Part shown: piece after piece, positions 61,871 through 64,000 of the stretch
How the letters are laid out: each line of letters begins with the position of its first letter
Position numbering within the stretch: the first letter of the stretch is position 1
The notes under the pieces: model-generated
Database searches by the model: none
What the model saw: the letters and a program-made list of their open reading frames with translations, nothing else
Told to the model about the DNA's origin: nothing
Translations under genes and position numbers: made by a program
Origin: JAWKJY01 sp041393535
Lineage (GTDB): Bacteria > Actinomycetota > Thermoleophilia > Gaiellales > Gaiellaceae
DNA length: 64,000 bases
Reading direction: 5' to 3'
Assembly (NCBI GenBank): GCA_041393535.1
Contig: JAWKJY010000002.1
Span: 656,362 to 720,361 of the forward strand

Positions 61871-62173
61871 CCTAGCCGAGGTCCAGCGATTGGACGCCTT
61901 CGCGCCCCGAACGACCAGGGGAGCGTCTGCGGTGCAGCCATGAGATCACCCGGTAGGACCCGAGAGCGCAAGCTCACGCGCGGGGGTGGGGGTGCTCGGG
62001 GATTGCGCTCCCGCGCATCCCCGAGGTCGAGATGATTGAGACCATCGAGGGCGGGACATGGGGTCAGCTCCAGCCGGACCCAGCCGCCCGCGTGCCGCGC
62101 CTTCGCACCACCGTAGAGAACGCGCCCGCCAGCGTTCGCTCGGGGCTATGCCGTATTCCTGTTGGTCAACTGC
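61871..62173. other. Intergenic region upstream of ardC-like promoter
   Basis: No gene recognised. It includes the second copy of the G-rich repeat (61980-61995) and no obvious hairpin of note before the promoter at 62174. Confidence 0.5.
61980..61995 (+). repeat. G-rich direct repeat, copy 2
   Basis: GCGGGGGTGGGGGTGC, identical to 61044-61059. It could fold as a G-quadruplex only with other G runs. Confidence 0.7.
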
Positions 62174-62202
62174 TTGACAGATCGCCTGCCGGGGAGTAGC
62201 GT
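62174..62202 (+). promoter_or_regulatory. Strong sigma-70-type promoter for the ardC-like gene
   Basis: TTGACA (62174-62179), 17 bases, TAGCGT (62197-62202). This is the best -35/-10 match in the window and should start RNA near 62209, leaving a leader of about 67 bases with a hairpin. Confidence 0.75.
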
Positions 62203-62221
62203 CCGGCCCGTCTCATAGAAC

Positions 62222-62252
62222 GCCCCCGGCGACGCGCCAACGTCCCGGGGGC
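62222..62252 (+). promoter_or_regulatory. Stable hairpin in the ardC-like leader
   Basis: GCCCCCGG pairs with CCGGGGGC (8 bp); after one bulged C, GACG pairs with CGTC (4 bp), closing the loop CGCCAA (62235-62240). It sits near the predicted RNA 5' end, 23 bases before the ATG, with AAAGGGG (62261-62267) downstream as the ribosome site. It could protect the mRNA or regulate it; I cannot name a known RNA family. Confidence 0.6.
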
Positions 62253-62275
62253 TGGCACCGAAAGGGGCTCTTTCG

Positions 62276-63103
62276 ATGCAGGCTCAGCCTACTGCTGGCT
62301 CGCGCGACCGTGCGGGCGAGGCGCTCGCCGATGTCCTCGCGATCATCAACGACCCGGAGCAGCTCGCGGAGGACGTCGCCTTGGCGACGATCGCGGCCGT
62401 GCTGAACCCGGACGCGCCGTGCCGGCGCTGGTCGCTCTCCAACCGGCTGCTGATGCTGCGGGCGGGGACGTTCGACGCCAGGGGCTTCAAGCAGTGGAAG
62501 GAGGCGGGCCGCTCGGTCGTGAAGGGCGCGCGGGCCTTCTACATCCTCGGGCCGCGCACCGTCACGAAGACCGAGACGGACGCGGTCACCGGGGAGGAGC
62601 GCAAGGGGACGATCCTGGTCGGCTTCGTGGCCATCCCGGTCTTCGCCTATCAGGCGACGGACGGGGCGGACATCGGCTACCCGGACAGCTTCGAGCCGTC
62701 CCAGCTCCCGCCATTGCTCGACGTGGCCGAGCGGCTCGGCGTCTCGGTCAAGTGGGTGCCGACCGTCGTGACGCACGCCGAGCAGGCGCTCGGCTGGTAC
62801 CAGCACTCCAGCCGGTCGATCGTGCTCGGGGTCGAGGACGCCGCGGTCTTCTTCCACGAGCTGGCGCACGCCGCCCACTACGCCGCCGGGCTGGCGGACA
62901 AGCGCGACCGCAAGCGCAAGGAGCTGGTCGCCGAGACCGTCGCCGCCGCGCTCTGCCAGATGTACGGACACCCGGTGACGCAGCGGCACCGCCGCTACCT
63001 GGAGCAGCACGCGGACGAGCGCGACGCGCAGAAGGCTGCCCTTGCAGTGCTGCACGACATCGAGGCGACCCTCGACGTGATCTTCCCGCGGGAGCAGGCA
63101 TGA
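62276..63103 (+). CDS. ArdC-like antirestriction protein with zincin domain
   Basis: 275 residues. The N-terminal part (WSLSNRLLMLRAGTFDARGF, VKGARAFYILGPRTV) matches the ArdC single-stranded-DNA-binding domain; the C-terminal part is a metalloprotease-like zincin with FFHELAHAAHYAAG (HExxH). Related proteins protect entering DNA from restriction and are carried by conjugative plasmids, phages and ICEs. It overlaps the recombinase gene by four bases (ATGA), so the two are co-translated from the promoter at 62174. Confidence 0.82.
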   Translation: MQAQPTAGSRDRAGEALADVLAIINDPEQLAEDVALATIAAVLNPDAPCRRWSLSNRLLMLRAGTFDARGFKQWKEAGRSVVKGARAFYILGPRTVTKTETDAVTGEERKGTILVGFVAIPVFAYQATDGADIGYPDSFEPSQLPPLLDVAERLGVSVKWVPTVVTHAEQALGWYQHSSRSIVLGVEDAAVFFHELAHAAHYAAGLADKRDRKRKELVAETVAAALCQMYGHPVTQRHRRYLEQHADERDAQKAALAVLHDIEATLDVIFPREQA

Positions 63104-63969
63104 CCCGCAACCGGACAAGCGATGCCCCCCGCCACGCGCGGGGGGCACGCGCCATCGCCTACCTCCGCGTCTCCACCCGCGTTCAGGAGACGGACGGGCT
63201 CGGGCTCGCCGTCCAGAAGGACCGCGTCAGGGAGTACGCCGAGCAGCACAAGCTCGACCTGATCGACATCGTCACCGAGACCGCCTCAGGCGGCGTGCAG
63301 CAAGGCGAAGCCCTCTCCTGGGAGCACCGGCCGAAGCTCCTCGCCCTGCTCGACCGCGCCGAGAAGGGCGAGTACGAGATCCTCCTGGTCGCGAAGCTCG
63401 ACCGGCTCAGCCGCGACCACGCGACCCTCGTCGTCCTGGAGCGCATGCTCGCCCGCCATGGCGTCGAGGTCGTCTCCGTCGCCGAGGAGCACAACGGCGA
63501 CGGCCCCCTCGCCGAGCTGATCCGCGGCCAGCTCGCCCTGATCGCCCAATTCGAACGGGCGCAGATCCGCGAGCGCTTCAATGCGGGCAAGGCCAAGGGC
63601 AAGACTCTCGGACGCCACGTCCACGGACGACACCCCTACGGCTACCACGCCCCGACCCGCGGCCAGCTCGAACCCGATCCCGCCACCGCCCCGATCGTCA
63701 AGAAGATCTTCGATCTCGCCCGGCAGGGGACGAATCCCTCGCGGATCGCCGGCGTCCTGAACCACGAGGGCATCGCTCCCCCGCAGAAAGCTAAGGCATG
63801 GAGCAGAGCGGCGATCCACCTAATGCTCTCTAATCCGGCATACATCGGCGAGCGTCATGGCATCAAGCGAGCACACCGACCGATCATTGACCGCTCCGTC
63901 TTTCTCGCCATTCAAGAGAGCCTCGCCTCGCGCTCACGGCGCAAGCTTCGCGAGGACATAGCTGACTAG
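63100..63969 (+). CDS. Serine recombinase (resolvase plus recombinase domain, no zinc ribbon)
   Basis: 289 residues. The resolvase catalytic domain (about 15-155) has IAYLRVSTRVQE with the nucleophile Ser, and VAKLDRLSRD. A recombinase domain follows (HPYGYHAPTRGQL, KKIFDLARQGTNPSRIAGVL, HLMLSNPAYIGERHG). The zinc-ribbon and coiled-coil C-terminus of large phage serine integrases is missing; it ends SRSRRKLREDIAD. It may integrate or excise an element or be shortened. It is the second recombinase in this island. Confidence 0.88.
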   Translation: MTRNRTSDAPRHARGARAIAYLRVSTRVQETDGLGLAVQKDRVREYAEQHKLDLIDIVTETASGGVQQGEALSWEHRPKLLALLDRAEKGEYEILLVAKLDRLSRDHATLVVLERMLARHGVEVVSVAEEHNGDGPLAELIRGQLALIAQFERAQIRERFNAGKAKGKTLGRHVHGRHPYGYHAPTRGQLEPDPATAPIVKKIFDLARQGTNPSRIAGVLNHEGIAPPQKAKAWSRAAIHLMLSNPAYIGERHGIKRAHRPIIDRSVFLAIQESLASRSRRKLREDIAD

Positions 63970-64000
63970 ACCCATCTTGCCCAAGTCCATGCCGCCTCAA

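Larger units (their letters stand above)
57081..64000. mobile_element. Integrated genomic island at tRNA-Glu (right end outside window)
   Basis: Features of an integrative element: tyrosine integrase reading into tRNA-Glu, DnaB-N/AAA ATPase, AlpA-like excisionase, ArdC-like antirestriction protein, serine recombinase. Gene style (more frameshifts, less regular neighbours, short hypotheticals) differs from the chromosomal part. No conjugation (FtsK/TraG-like) or phage structural gene is seen, so it could be an ICE, phage remnant or satellite. The right attachment site is not in the window. Confidence 0.8.

Noticed and set aside
57081..64000. CRISPR array or full conjugation module in the island
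   Set aside because: No regularly spaced repeats, no Cas-like protein and no FtsK/TraG-like ATPase are visible.

Overview
The window is a very GC-rich chromosomal segment, roughly three quarters G+C by eye, with GTG/ATG starts, four-base ATGA/GTGA gene overlaps and many leaderless-looking promoters. Gene order and protein style suggest an actinobacterium of the class Thermoleophilia (Gaiellales/Solirubrobacterales-like). This is inferred from synteny and sequence character, not from a database search.

Layout. 1-3.1 kb: nucleoside salvage (deoA, deoB) with a methyltransferase between them. 3.2-7.7 kb: cupin, alanine dehydrogenase, M20 peptidase, CTP synthase. 7.9-20.6 kb: a long minus-strand housekeeping block in the classic order aroC, aroK-aroB fusion, aroQ, pepQ, efp, accB (here fused to a carboxyltransferase-like domain), accC, nusB, xseB-like, polyprenyl synthase, tlyA, nadK, recN. 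It supplies shikimate/chorismate, biotin-dependent carboxylation, isoprenoid precursors and DNA repair. 20.6-31.1 kb: a receiver-GGDEF protein; aroE-mltG-ruvX and alaS-DUF948-mnmA, split by a secreted lamin-tail/tandem-95/RTX protein. 31.3-38.4 kb: a stand-alone DnaA domain IV protein, about 1 kb without a recognisable gene, a DivIVA-like coiled-coil protein, aspS-hisS, a metallo-beta-lactamase and two small membrane proteins. 38.5-57 kb: an accessory or metabolic stretch with a fused B12-dependent diol dehydratase, a globin-coupled chemoreceptor, formimidoyltransferase, uracil-DNA glycosylase, CitE-like lyase, TolB-like protein, a heterodimeric ABC exporter, an HD-type protein, tRNA-Gln, an SRAP protein, an NlpC/P60 hydrolase, a TPR protein and an SMP-30 protein.

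From 57.08 kb to the right edge the window enters a mobile island inserted at tRNA-Glu(CTC). It carries a tyrosine integrase whose 3' end lies in the tRNA, a DnaB-N/AAA ATPase, an AlpA-like excisionase, an M41-type zincin, an ArdC-like antirestriction gene with its own promoter and hairpin leader, and a serine recombinase. The right end is outside the window.

Several essential genes (tlyA, nadK, mnmA) and an ABC exporter gene are broken by single-base indels, mostly missing G/C in short G/C tracts. The integrase and island ATPase have many more. This pattern looks like uncorrected sequencing or assembly error more than biological decay.

Most notable: the AccB fusion to a carboxyltransferase domain that has lost its metal site; the DnaA domain IV-only protein; MnmA with a cysteine-less NifU-like N-terminus; the PduC-PduD fusion with no reactivase nearby; and the pervasive TANNNT-6-to-9-start leaderless promoter signature.
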